64,000 nt of DNA from Leuctra nigra (GCA_934045905.1 OW203770.1:28095259-28159258); one strand, 5' to 3'; shown: positions 22,198-33,627, counted from the stretch's first letter. Notes: generated from the sequence alone by a model not told the origin. Numbers and translations: made by a program.

Positions 22198-23405
22198 CTG
22201 CAAATATAAAATTACATTCAATCGATAGCTACAAATACAATCACTAGGTAGCTGTAACAGCCCAACTGTTTCCCAAACACCTGATATTTTATCATCAATA
22301 GGTGTGCATTCAGTTGGAATATTACTAGGACTATGAGGAAAACGCTAGGTATGTGTTATGCGTTGTTGACTCAACGCAGATGACTCCCTCTCACTGCTCA
22401 AAGTAGACTAGGTACTATACAGTGCACACTACGCAATAAATGACAGTATAAGCCTCCTTGAAACAATAGGGGAGTCTCTTAAAAATTATATTTTAGAATA
22501 ACTAGCTATTTCATGACAGCAGAGATGTTGCTAAACACGCATGGTATTTTTGGGAATTATTTTACAAAGTTTGAAAGAATTCTTCTAATTTTAAAACAGA
22601 CAAACCAACAATGACGACATCACATGGGATGGCAACAAGCGTTACACCATGGTAGGTAAAACATTGTTGGGGACTTAGATATGATATCACAAGTCACAAC
22701 TCGTTTTCCTAATCTTAAAACACACCATTTTTCCCTTCAAAATGTCCCCATTTGAACTTGATTTTTATGAATGCAAATTTTAAATTTCTTGGGGGACTGA
22801 TAAGTGATAATTGTGTTTTTCATTATTATTTATGTTGATATTTACAAATTCACTTAAATAAAATTTCATGAAACTTCATTTACAAATGCAGTAAGAACTA
22901 CATGGTTTCGAATCCCAATGGAGGAATACTAGGTACTACCTATATTTTTTATTTTGCAGCTGACCATTAATCATCACATCTGAGATTATCAGAGAAAAGC
23001 ACATGTTCTAATGTAAAAGATAATTGTAATAGACTACATTTATGAATACCTAACTTATTTCATTTCATTATTTTATACAACAATTTTATTTCATGTATGA
23101 CTTAAGAAAATTTTGAAAAATGTCAAACTATTTTCAATTTAAAAAAAAATGTTTATAAACTTGAGTGTCAAGTCTTGTTCTTTTCGTAGAATTTAATCAA
23201 TTATGTACTACCTATCTCAAGCAAGAAGGTATCACAGGCGAGGGGAACGGAACGCTCATACCTATATCTAGGATGGATGAAGACAGAATTGTCAGAATAT
23301 CAAGAGACAAGAGGCCCCGAGACGCAAGGAATGTGGGGAGACCACGAAAGAGGTGGAAGGACAGTTTGTAAATCTGATGGAGAAAAGGTACGTGTGCCTA
23401 TTTAG

Positions 23406-23439
<34 letters not shown>

Positions 23440-23535
23440 AAGAAGAAGAATGATTCATATTATGAGAAGGAAAAGACAAATTATAAATAATAAAAAAAGA
23501 AGCTGGATACCTACATTAATAAACTAGCATCATAC
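22198..23535 (-). other. hAT intron, hosting a LINE-tail fragment
   Basis: Bounded by a GTATGA donor (23535) and a TTTGCAG acceptor (22198), joining in phase 0. AT-rich apart from the insertion at about 23190-23450. Confidence 0.7.
23190..23450 (+). mobile_element. LINE 3'-end fragment with (GAA)n tail
   Basis: A short frame ends in RNVGRPRKRWKDSL and a stop. A GRP-x-RW-x-D tail of this kind is common at the C-terminus of insect non-LTR reverse transcriptases. After about 40 nt of 3' sequence comes a pure AGA microsatellite (about 23406-23450), as in LINEs with simple-repeat tails. It is 5' truncated, and target duplications were not found. Confidence 0.5.
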
Positions 23536-23841
23536 CTTGTAGTGACTCAAGAAGTTCCCTGTTGACTTCTTAGAACCTTTTACAAGTTTCCCGCATGTTG
23601 TGCAGCTGGCACCGATCAGGTCCTTTTCTGACTTGGTCAGCGACATTGATTTCTTTACAGCATAGTATTTGCCGTCAAGTATAGCAGGTAGGTTTTCTGG
23701 TTTTTCTTTCTCGTTGTCTGTGCGTCTTCTAGACGTGGTTTCTCCGAATTCGACTTCCACTATCACACTTGAAGTGTTGTCTCCGTCCCCAGAGCTGGGA
23801 GTTGATGGGCGATCTGCCTCCTCTTCTTCTACATAATTCAT
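23536..23841 (-). CDS. hAT transposase exon 1 with BED zinc finger
   Basis: 102 codons from the ATG at 23841-23839 to AAG before the GTATGA donor. It has an acidic start, then CTTCGKLVKGSKKSTGNFLSHYK. The second His of the finger is supplied by exon 2 (IKH), giving C-x2-C ... H-x4-H, a BED finger split by the intron. BED fingers bind the element's ends. Confidence 0.85.
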
Positions 23842-24559
23842 TTTGACCTAAGGAAAAAAGAAAAAGTATATGTTTTGCACTAATAAAATAATTTGTTGGG
23901 ATAGGTTAGATATTTCGTCATGAATACCTAGGTACAATATTAGAATTATTTTGGCAGCAGTTTCTAGTACCTAAGGTACCTACCTAGTTGTGTTAGAGCA
24001 TTGACTAACACCTCTATGGTTAGAGTCTAGACTTCTATAGTTAAACAATTCTTTGGTCAGGACCAACAAAATTGATTTTCCGCTCCGTTTTATTTAGTTA
24101 CACAGGCAAGTTTATTTATTATTTCTACAAAACATGATAACATCTACCAATCATGTAAACTTGTTCATGCCTCGTGCGAAATTAGAGGTTATGTTCTTAC
24201 ATACACTGACAAAAATCATAGACTAGGTATTCATATCTTTATTAATTTTATTATATTTTAAACTGTGCACTAAGAGGTGTTACTCACCAGGAAATAAGAA
24301 TCAACTGACTTAATCTGTCTTTAGCGATGCAAATGCGTCTTCTTCTTGCATCACACGAGAGAAGTGAAAAATATTCACGGGCGGGCGGGCGTTTGCCTTG
24401 ACGAAAGCACGAAAGGCGGCAGGCACTAGGCAGACGGAAATGGAATCGATCCGAGATCTAGCGTCAATCTCGTGTACTTTGGATTGCATTGTCAGTTACC
24501 CGCCAAATTTAAAAACTAAATATAATATTATGAATTATTCCAATTTACATTACATGGTA
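23842..24559 (-). other. hAT 5' non-coding region
   Basis: No gene. It would hold the transposase promoter; a GC-richer patch at 24370-24480 (GGGCGGGCGGGCG) is the only distinctive feature. Confidence 0.45.
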
Positions 24560-24735
24560 TTTTAAAATAAAAATAGATAAATATTTTTTATCTAGATAAA
24601 ATACAAAAGATAACGATTTTTTTTATCTAGATAAAGATAAAGATAACAAGAAAAGTATTTATCTAGATGAAGATAAAGATAAAAAAAAAAAAATTCTCTA
24701 GATAATTATCTAGATAATTTTATCTAGATAAGTCA
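24560..24735. repeat. hAT subterminal repeats, right
   Basis: The same TATCTAGATAA / AAAGATAA strings as on the left side, in inverted overall arrangement. Confidence 0.6.
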
Positions 24736-24743
24736 CAACACTG

Positions 24744-24905
24744 CTCAAAACTATCACACACAAATAAAACACGCAAAACACAATTTAAACAATAACTTTA
24801 AAAAAAAAAAAAAAAAAACACATACTCATAAGAGCCGCCGCTCACCCAGCATGACTGCAAACACAAACATGATAATAAAATGCACAAACATCCCCTTCTT
24901 GCAGG
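24744..24905 (-). other. Gypsy 5' leader
   Basis: Starts with the right hAT target duplication (24744-24751). It includes an A-run at about 24800-24818 and no gene. Confidence 0.6.
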
Positions 24906-24923
24906 GACAGACCGCTGTCACCA
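24906..24923 (-). promoter_or_regulatory. Primer binding site candidate
   Basis: One base after the 5' LTR end the minus strand reads TGGTGACAGCGGTCTGTC. TGG complements the CCA end of a tRNA. I could not match the rest to a specific tRNA with confidence. Confidence 0.55.
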
Positions 24924-24924
24924 C

Positions 24925-25532
24925 TGTCATGACCAGGGAACCCCTAGTCGAAGGGCTGCAGAGCAAGGAAAACCACTTAAACAGGAGACACTCGTAAAAG
25001 TTAAAACATGAATTTTAATGCAACATCGCTACGCCTTCGGACACAATCTGTCCTATAAATTACATTAGAATAATTCTACATCTCGCTTCCACTACTTACA
25101 CGACCATCTCCTCCCCACCGCTCTCGGTTGAACTTCCTCAGTCGCCTCGCACCTTCACTGTCGCGATTCCCCAGACATTAGAGAGCCCGAATACGCTAAG
25201 TTTCCCTTATATACTGGGGACCGTTCTACGCCCTCTTCCCTGCCAACACCCAGGTTGCCCCGTCGCCACGAGGACCACGTCAAACATAGTGACCAATTAA
25301 ATCTCCGTAAAAAATGCACGTGACGCGGTAGAGCAATTGAACTCAAGTCCCCTTGCAGTAAGACTGCTGACACTTGCGATCTCATTACACTGGCGCGCGT
25401 CGACGTGAAGCAATAGCCCGATACTCAGCTGATGAGTGATGACTCGGCACCTGATATCCGGCTATCAGTTGAATTCCAGAACAATTACATAACTTGGGTT
25501 TTGGCAAGAAAAGAGTCTCGGGCTCCATCACA
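24925..25532 (-). repeat. 5' LTR of the gypsy element
   Basis: 608 bp, nearly identical to 106-713. It is flanked on the genomic side by GTAT and then by the continuation of the R1 repeat (TTGTGCAAAATTTCAGACC). Confidence 0.95.
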
Positions 25533-25536
25533 GTAT

Positions 25537-25604
25537 TTGTGCAAAATTTCAGACCGATTGGCTGTGCGGTTTGACCTGGGCAGTGCAGACAAAAAAAACA
25601 TAAA
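25537..25604. repeat. Right half of the R1 repeat
   Basis: Continues 1-105 across the gypsy insertion and shares GTGCAAAATTTCAG with copies near 30025 and 55340. It runs into an A-rich and then CA-rich tract, as the other copies run into A-rich tracts. Confidence 0.6.
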
Positions 25605-25755
<151 letters not shown>

Positions 25756-25969
25756 GACCGAATCTATCTATGTGAGGTATGTGAATACACACCACCAATG
25801 TGAGACATCGCAAACTACACTAGATAGACAATGCTTACCATGACAACTATTGCTACCTTTAGTACCTAGATGGACGTGGTCATAACCGATTTGCTCTAAG
25901 ACGTCGTTGTGTAAGTATGATATGACATATCTATGTGGACTCTGCGTTTTACTCAATATAATGTGAGAT

Positions 25970-26160
25970 CACGTGAACTGCCAATCCGAGCTCATACACA
26001 GTGACCGTTACATTGTCGTATGTGCTCATACAAAGTGAACTCATACACATAACCGTCACTACGCGTACATTTTGCTTATCCGAACTCATACACAGTGACC
26101 GTTACAAAGTCGAAAGTGCATATACAGAGTGAAGTCATATGCATAACTTCATTACTTGTC
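25970..26160. repeat. Two diverged direct repeats with GAGCTCATACACAGTGACCGTTAC
   Basis: The string ATCCGA(G/A)CTCATACACAGTGACCGTTACA begins near 25983 and again near 26077. Each copy is followed by a second CATACA-GTGAA(G)TCATA string. The two units are about 94 bp apart. The rest of 25753-26450 is unique-looking and non-coding. Confidence 0.55.
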
Positions 26161-26452
26161 AGGTTATTTGTAGGACGAGTTCCTTACAAATGAATATTAT
26201 GACAATCCGTAACATAATATACACAGCAATGAACTGCGTAGGTACGTGATTCACGTAAGAACATCTGTTCAAATATCCCATGTATTACTGATTACTGATG
26301 GCATTTTTTTCCTGATATTAAATACAGATTATAATCTCAGAAAATCACTTACATCTATATAACATGGATATAATAATTTATGAGAATGGGTCAGACATGA
26401 CATGTAAAAAGGTGCCATTAAAACAAACTAATTGATAAAAATACGTAGACAA

Positions 26453-27660
26453 TGTTTCATTTAGAACACAAAGTACCTCTCTTCCAATCTGTAGACTTAA
26501 CTGTGGTTAAATTACACACTTAAAAGCTCGCATTAATGGAAATAAGTTGATATTGTGTTTCAAGGACACAAAGTACCTCGCTTCAAATCTAAAGACTCAA
26601 CTGTGGTTATATTACACACATGAGAGCTCGCATTGATGGAAATAAGTTGACATTGTGTTTCAAGAACACAAAGTACCTCGCTTCAAATCTATAAATTCAA
26701 CTGTGGTTATATTACACACATGAGAGCTCGCATTGATGGAAATAAGTTGACATTGTGTATCAAGAACACAAAGTACCTCGCTTCAAATCTATAGACTCAA
26801 CTGTGGTTATATTACACACTTGAGAGCTCGCATTGATGGAAATAAGTTGACATTGTGTTTCAAGAACACAAAGTACCTCGCTTCAAATCTATAAATTCAA
26901 CTGTGGTTATATTACACACATGAGAGCTCGCATTGATGGAAATAAGTTGACATTGTGTTTCAAGAACACAAAGTACCTCGCTTCAAATCTATAGACTCAA
27001 CTGTGGTTATATTACACACTTGAAAGCTCGCATTGATGGAAATAAGTTGACATTGTGTTTCAAGAACACAAAGTACCTCGCTTCAAATCTATAGACTCAA
27101 CTGTGGTTATATTACACACATGAGAGCTCGCATTGATGGAAATAAGTTGACATTGTGTTTCAAGAACACAAAGTACCTCGCCTCAAATCTATAGACTCAA
27201 CTGTGGTTATATTACACACTTGAAAGCTCGCATTGATGGAAATAAGTTGACATTGTGTTTCAAGAACACAAAGTACCTCGCTTCAAATCTATAGACTCAA
27301 CTGTGGTTATATTACACACATGAGAGCTCGCATTGATGGAAATAAGTTGACATTGTGTTTCAAGAACACAAAGTACCTCGCTTCAAATCTATACACTCAA
27401 CTGTGGTTATATTACACACATGAGAGCTCGCATTGATGGAAATAAGTTGACATTGTGTTTCAAGAACACAAAGTACCTCGCTTCAAATCTATAGACTTAA
27501 CTGTGGTTATATTACACACTTGAGAGCTCGCATTGATGGAAATAAGTTGACATTGTGTTTCAAGAACACAAAGTACCTCGCCTCAAATCTATAGACTCAA
27601 CTGTGGTTATATTACACACTTAAGAGCTCGCATTGATAGAAATATGTTGACATTGTGTAT
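26453..27660. repeat. Satellite 1: 100-bp tandem repeat, about 12 copies
   Basis: ACACAAAGTACCTC recurs at exact 100-bp steps from 26466 to 27566. The first copy and the last few dozen bases are the most diverged. Variants ACACATGAGAG and ACACTTGA(A/G)AG alternate in part, hinting at a 200-bp dimer. No open frame is shared by the copies. Confidence 0.97.
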
Positions 27661-27699
27661 CTATAACTTTTTTAAAATCTTTTCGGCCTAGAATGATTT

Positions 27700-27960
27700 T
27701 AGATCAATCCCAGTAAACATATCAGCTGGCTCGATGAAGGCACGGTGATGGGCTATAGTACCGGCCACTCTGGCAAGGTGCTGGCCACGAACAAGATGGT
27801 GCATTCAAAGATCATGCTGGCCAACAGCAATGACGCCGGTACTGGCTCAGTGCTGGCTGGGCTGCACGCGGCCAAATTTCCGGTACTGGGCCAGTACCGG
27901 CCAATTGCTATGGCCGGTACCGGCAGGTACTGGGCGGTACTGGGCCGGTACTGATATTAT
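27700..27960. repeat. GC-rich repeat of GGTACTGGGC / GGCCGGTACC type
   Basis: It begins near CCCAGTAAACATATCAGCTGGC and contains repeated GCTGGCC, GGTACTGGGCCAGTACCGG (self-complementary) and related strings. It is GC-rich against an AT-rich background. A 69-codon frame here is repeat-derived and not a gene. Confidence 0.6.
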
Positions 27961-28299
27961 GGAGCTACTCCCCTCTCTCTCTGGCAGTGCATCGTCTTGA
28001 TCTTCGTAATGTTAACATTTGAAAAAATCGTTAAATACCATCGATTTCGTTCAATAACGCAAATGTCTTCGGGATCAGTGTGTATGAGACAAAACCTTAC
28101 TGACCTCAGATCATACCCACACTTCAACCCTATCTGTATTAAATCATGATTTTATCATTTTTTACGAATATTTCTGTACATAAATGCTCAGTATTAATGA
28201 AAAGCCACTTTACTAATATTCGGAGAATATATGAACTGTGAGTGGAGCTTTATGATAAAATAGTCTTAAATTATTTGCGGTGTGTATTGTACAATGCAT

Positions 28300-28410
28300 T
28301 GAATTAGTTGTTTAGATCTGCTGTGTGACGTTGAGTACGTACACACCGCATCATCTGAGGTCCTATAATTTTGACCTTGACGTAGAAGTTGCCATTTACT
28401 CGCCAGAACT
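28300..28410. repeat. Inverted relative of 36940-37030
   Basis: The reverse complement reads AAGGTCAAAATTATAGGACCTCAGATGATGCGGTGTGTACG; 36950-37000 reads AAGGTCGACGCTCTAGGACCTCAGATAATGCGGTGTGTGCG-like sequence. These are dispersed, diverged copies. Confidence 0.5.
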
Positions 28411-28616
28411 ATTGCATCGTATGTCTTCGGCGTTGTCAGGTTTCCTCAGTTTGCTTCGAATGTATGAGTAGAGGTTTATACCACCGGACAAGTGTGTAAG
28501 AAGACTTGAGAATCTGTTCAGTCTTTCTGAGGTCTTTCTTTCAGTATCTATTGAATCCTCGAATTTCATAATGAATTGATAATTGGAAATCACTCAACTT
28601 ATTTATCACAAAATTG

Positions 28617-28876
28617 TTTTTATTATAAATTGCACAATATTTCGGCCACTGTCTGCGGCCTTCTTCAAGTGTATGTAACAATTATTGAAAAAATTGACAG
28701 GTATAAAACATTATGATTAAAAAAGTCTTTGGTTTTTGATAAGCCTAATGGATTGTGATTTGTTTGTCTTTTTTAATCATAATGTTTTATACCTGTCAAT
28801 TTTTTCAATAATTGTTACATACACTTGAAGAAGGCCGCAGACAGTGGCCGAAATATTGTGCAATTTATAATAAAAA
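28617..28876. repeat. Perfect inverted duplication (109-bp arms) with Penelope-like motif
   Basis: Arms 28617-28725 and 28768-28876 appear fully complementary around a 42-bp centre. Each contains, in one orientation, ACTTGAAGAAGGCC, a short loop, then GGCCGAAATATTGTGC. A GAAGAAGGC...GCCGAAA stem like this is recurrent in Penelope-like elements, whose repeats can carry hammerhead-type ribozymes. The TE assignment is tentative; the palindrome is plain. Confidence 0.8.
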
Positions 28877-29061
28877 ATAAAGTTTGTGTCCTGTCCAAAG
28901 GAAAGTAATTCATTTAATATAATACCAAACTTATCAGGAAGAGGAAATTTAATCACAAAATTGTTATTATCAGCGCAGATAATAATTATATTCACACTTA
29001 TCGTGCATGTGTTTTAGGAAATATTAATAAATTATTTAAATCGTTTCAAAATTATACTTAC

Positions 29062-29882
29062 AAAATATCAACAAATGTTAGTAAAACACACTGTTTTTGT
29101 ACTCAAAAGTGTGAATATCCATTGATAAATATGACATTTAAATCAAGTGGACAATTTGACGGGAAATGCCATTCCTGTTGAATGATGAATATTTTACTGT
29201 TACCATGGTAACGTCATTGATGGTTGATTAAAAAATTACGCCATTTGACAGTATAACCGTTTTCCCTAGAAAATGTCCACTGATTTTAACATTAAATTAA
29301 TGAATTTAATAATGTGTACACTTTTGAGTATGAAAATTATGATATTTACCGACAAATATGTTTTTATTTTGACGGGAAACCCCGTGGGTGATATAGGACA
29401 GCATCATGATTTATAATGTCTAGCCAAGAAACAATTTGTAACGATGGTGAAGACATTGTTGCCATTGCAATGATCTGCGCTATGGCGTTAGTGTATATTT
29501 TACTGATTTTAAACAATGGTAATAAAATAAATCATTTTAATATTTCTTAATTTTTTTTAATAGATTCCATGAAAACTAGTCATCCCACAACAAAACTGTA
29601 GTAATCTCTGGATTCATGCAAATATAAATTTCGTAACAAAACAAAACTTTAGTTTATTGCAAATTGGCGGTAGCCAATTTCAGATTTGCTTTGAAATCTA
29701 TGCGAAAACTAGGCCCGATTCTGGTAAATCTAGTTTCTACGGCAAAAATAGATGACGAAAGCAACACTCGAATTTAAGCAAATATTTCGGAGGTGGAGTG
29801 TTTGCGATTACATCGCAAAACGACGATATCTACTGGAATTGGCGTTGTGATCAATTGTTTTCATATCGATAGCTGTGAAATA
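29062..29882 (+). repeat. Segmental duplication block A, copy 1
   Basis: Aligns in order with 32118-33024; both share the exact string AATATGACATTTAAATCAAG near 29127 and 32186. It shares further blocks CCGTTTTCCCTAGAAAATGTCC and GAAACAATTTGTAACGATGGTG, with small indels. No coding frame. Confidence 0.85.
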
Positions 29883-31210
29883 ATTGAGCGAGCGAAGCGA
29901 GCGTCTCCATTTGGCTCTTTTGGCACGGACCTCTGTTTTTTTTTTTTTTTTGTTTTTTTTTTTTCTGTTACTGACGATATACAGGTCAGAGATTTTCTTC
30001 GATTGAGCTGAAATTTTGCACACATGTACGTAACATTTCTGATTGTTGCAGACCCTAATTTTTTTGAAATCCATTGATTGGTTCAAATTTTAAAAAAATT
30101 AACTTTCGATTGGTTGTTTTGATCAAATTGAAATTTTGACAAGTCATTACCCCCAACATTGTACCCAATCAAACAAAGTTTCAGCCAAATCCTCCCATTG
30201 GTTAAAATTTAAAACCATCTTTCCTGTGTTTTTAGAAATTTAAACTATAACCGATTGAACGATCAACTTATAACTTCGCATGATGGTTGGGACCAACATT
30301 ATCTGCATTTTTGACAATTTTCATACTAATCTGTGTTTAAATCCAAACGTTGTTGACATTTTACGGACTATTTGCGTGTTGGCTGTCAAATTCACGGCGA
30401 CTTCGACTCTTCAGTTCAAGGCAAGGTAGTTAGAGCAGAAACTTTCAAACGCAAATGAAACTGATAATGACCGTTTAACAGTCGATCTGATATTGTGTAG
30501 ACACACTTATATCATATGAGTGGTCTCAGGTATATTTTTTGAAGGAGATCCTGTGATTTTTGAAAATTAACACGGAACCGTTCAATCATAAAGGTTCAAT
30601 CGATCAACTTAAAGCTTTGCATGGTTATTTGGACCAATATTTTAGGAATGTTTTGAGATTTCTATACAAATCTGTGGCGAAATTTTAGAATTATTGGCTT
30701 TTAATGACATTTTCGATAGACAGAATTTCGGTTCGAGGTGTTGCGCGTATCCGTGCTCGCTCATCAACGCGTTACTCAGATTCATTGGTTAAAATTTAAA
30801 TAAATATCTCCTGATAGGCTGAAAAATGAAAACGGTCTTCGATAATTCTGATCAAACTCATATTTTGCATGATCATAAAGACCAATATTGTCTCTTATTT
30901 TACAAAATTTCATCCCAATCAGTTAAGAACGTATGAAGTTATTTACATTTTTAATATCTGTCAGTAATGAAGTATCGAAATGAATGTTTTCCAGTGCCAA
31001 TTGAAAATTGATTCTGATTTGCTTTATGAACCAGGTGCTTAGATGCTATTTTAAAGTTTCGATGAAAAGCATACACTTTTAAGTTGATATCATAATCAAT
31101 TCCATATGGATGTATATGTTTTCTGTGCGTTGTGTACGCATTTCCGGTTCGAGAATTTGCACGTACCCGTGCTCGCTCATCAACGCGTTACACTGAGCGT
31201 TTTCCTAGTT
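29883..31210. mobile_element. R1-family insertion, 1,328 bp, with paralogous empty site
   Basis: In the second A-B copy, A runs into B directly (33024-33028). Here A is followed by AATTGAGCGAGCGAAGCGAGCG and B resumes at 31211 after ACTGAGCGTTTTCCTAGTT. The insert has a T-rich tract (29937-29964) and two GTGCTCGCTCATCAACGCGTTAC strings (30752, 31168), and is non-coding. 54857-55466 is a shorter copy in the opposite orientation with the same two ends. No terminal inverted repeat or firm target duplication is seen. Confidence 0.75.
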
Positions 31211-31800
31211 GTATAAATAATATAACAATTCTTCACTCAATCACGTATTGCTAGACCGAAGGTTCATTATCCCGCACCTTTAACATAGGAATCTCGCCCT
31301 TATCAATATAACACATAGAAGCCATTTTAAGTTATTTGAAGTTTTTTCACTTTCCTGACAACATTTTTAAAATCTGAGTTCACATTCGAATTCAGCGTGA
31401 AAATTGGAGGTAACCACTCTAAAATTCAACTGTCTACTTGCAAAAATGAGAGAGAAAGACCGATTCTAAAATTCGTGAATTTGTTCAGATTTAATGCCAT
31501 AGTAACAACGTTAGAGCAACCTCGATCTTGCACATGAAGTCAACGCAGAGAAAATAATTTTATTTGAACGATGATTACCGTTAATCCAAGCATTCTAGAG
31601 AAAAGTGTTTCAAACAAAAAACACTCACAATAGGATAATACATCGGTTAAAAGATTGAATTTGACGAATCCTGTTCAAACAGAGGAGAGAAAAATTCTGG
31701 GACCTCGTATGTAATGGCATAATTCATATTGATCATCACACATTTGTGAACTCGAATTGATGATACGAGTGAGCCTAGTGTGTATAAGATAGAACCATAT
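31211..31800 (+). repeat. Segmental duplication block B, copy 1
   Basis: Starts GTATAAATAATATAACAATTC and matches 33028-33615 and 35033-35580 in order (for example AAAATGAGAGAGAAAGACCG). Non-coding. The following 31800-32117 holds nothing I recognise. Confidence 0.85.
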
Positions 31801-32117
31801 AATTCTGAGAAAATATTTATTTTATAGATGATTATCGCAAAAAAAATTGACTAATGATTGAAAAATTACAACCTTGAAACACATTTTCGCAGTCCAAGGT
31901 TACGAGGAAAATTAAGTAGGAAGAAAACATTTTAGTCCAACTAGCATTTTAATAGTATGTCAAAATCTGGTTATTGTTCTTGTATAATTACGGAAATGTT
32001 ATTGTTTGTAATGGGTAGCAGGCTTGATTCTCTTGGTTGTTCTTCCTGACTTAGTTTGTTTCGTGGTATACCTTCAGATTTAAGAAAATGCTATTTATTC
32101 TAACAAATTTATTTATA

Positions 32118-33024
32118 GAAAATATCAACATAATGTTGATAAAACATACTGTTTTATACTCAAAAGTGTAAATATCCATTGATAAATATGACATTTAAAT
32201 CAAGTGGACAATTTGACGGGAAACGGCATTCCTGTCGAATGATTTAATATTTTATTGTAACCATGTCAACGTCATTAATTGTTAGTTGATTAAGAAATTA
32301 CGCCATTTGACAGTATAACCGTTTTCCCTAGAAAATGTCCACTGAATAAAACATTATATTTATGAATTAATGTGTACACATTTGAGTATGAAAATAATAA
32401 TTTTTACCGACAAATACGTTTTTATTTTGACCGGAAACCCCGTGGGTGAGCATCATGATTTATCAATTCTAGCCAAGAAACAATTTGTAACGATGGTGAA
32501 GACATTGTTGCCGTATGCAATACTCTGAGCTATGGCGTCAATGTATATTTTACTGATTCTAAACAATGATAATAAAATAAATCATTTCATTTTAATATTT
32601 CTTAAATTTTTTTGATGCCTTTAAAACTAGTCATCCCACTACAAAAATATGGTAATCTTGAATTCTAACAATTTTTAAACAAAAATAGCATAACATAACA
32701 AAACTTTAGGTTATTGCAATTTGGCGGCCGCCAATTTCAGATACGTAATCGCTTAGCTTTGAAATCTATGCGAAAACTAGGACCGATTCTGGTAAATCTA
32801 GTTTCTACGGCAAAACTAGATGACGAAAGCACCACTCGAATTTTAGCAAATATTCCGGAACACTCCTCGTAAGTATACCTACCACACTATCGATCACTTC
32901 GATCTGTGGTAGTTTTAAAAATTCGTTCAAATATCTCAATTTCGTTCAATTACATCGCAAATAGACGATATCTATTGGAGATGGCGTTAGGATCAATTGT
33001 TTTCATATCGATAGCTGTGAAATA
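32118..33024 (+). repeat. Segmental duplication block A, copy 2
   Basis: Second copy of 29062-29882, directly joined to block B copy 2. It keeps extra sequence at 32870-32960 that copy 1 lacks. Confidence 0.85.
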
Positions 33025-33027
33025 CAT

Positions 33028-33615
33028 GTATAAATAATATAACAATTCTTCACTCAATCACGTATTGCTAGACCGTAAGGTTAATTATCCCGCACCTTTA
33101 ACATAGGAATCTCGCCCTTATCAATATAACACACAGAAGCCATTTAAGTTATTTGAAGTTTTTTCACTTTCCTGACAACATTTTTAAAATCTGAGTTCAC
33201 ATTCGAATTCAGCGTGAAAATTGGAGGTAACCAATCTAAAATTCAACTGTCTACTTGCAAAAATGAGAGAGAAAGACCGATTCTAAAATTCGTGAATTTG
33301 TTCAGATTTAATGCCATAGTACCAACGTTAGAGCAACCCCGACCTTGCAAGTTAAGTCAACACAGAAAATAATTTTATTTGAATGATGATTACCGTTAAT
33401 CCAAGCATTCTAGAGAAAAGTGTCTCAAACAAAAAAACACTCACAATAGGATAATACATCGGGGAAAATATAAATTTTGACGAATCCTCCTCAAAGCGAG
33501 GAGAGAAGAAACCTAGGACCTCGTTTGCAATTGATGAATTCATATTGAGCGTCACACATTTGGGAACTCGAATTGATAATGAATAAGTATACTGTGTGTA
33601 TGAGATAGAACCAAA
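33028..33615 (+). repeat. Segmental duplication block B, copy 2
   Basis: Matches 31211-31800. The similarity stops shortly before CAGGGGCGTAACAAGGGG at 33628, which has the look of a hAT-type element end. Confidence 0.85.
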
Positions 33616-33627
33616 TAATGTGAATTT

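Larger units (their letters stand above)
19095..24743 (-). mobile_element. hAT DNA transposon, 5,649 bp
   Basis: The ends are inverted repeats CAGTGTTGTGACT with an exact 8-bp duplication outside. Inside is a minus-strand spliced BED-finger hAT transposase. Both subterminal zones (19110-19260 and 24560-24735) are full of TATCTAGATAA / AGATAA strings. The insertion lies in the gypsy leader. Confidence 0.94.
106..25532 (-). mobile_element. Ty3/gypsy LTR retrotransposon, carrying nested MULE, ISL2EU and hAT insertions
   Basis: Two direct 608-bp repeats (106-713 and 24925-25532) begin TG and end CA. They are flanked by GTAT at 102-105 and 25533-25536, a 4-bp target duplication typical of this class. 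On the minus strand the order is 5' LTR, primer-binding-site candidate, gag with zinc knuckles, protease, reverse transcriptase, RNase H, integrase, polypurine tract, 3' LTR. Integrase downstream of RNase H marks Ty3/gypsy rather than Ty1/copia. No envelope gene is recognisable. Without the MULE and hAT the element would be roughly 7.6 kb, a normal length. Pol has an in-frame stop beside the reverse transcriptase catalytic motif and is also split by the MULE, so this copy cannot be autonomous. Confidence 0.95.

Noticed and set aside
27745..27954. 69-codon frame in the GC-rich repeat
   Set aside because: Low-complexity, repeat-derived sequence with no homology that I recognise.
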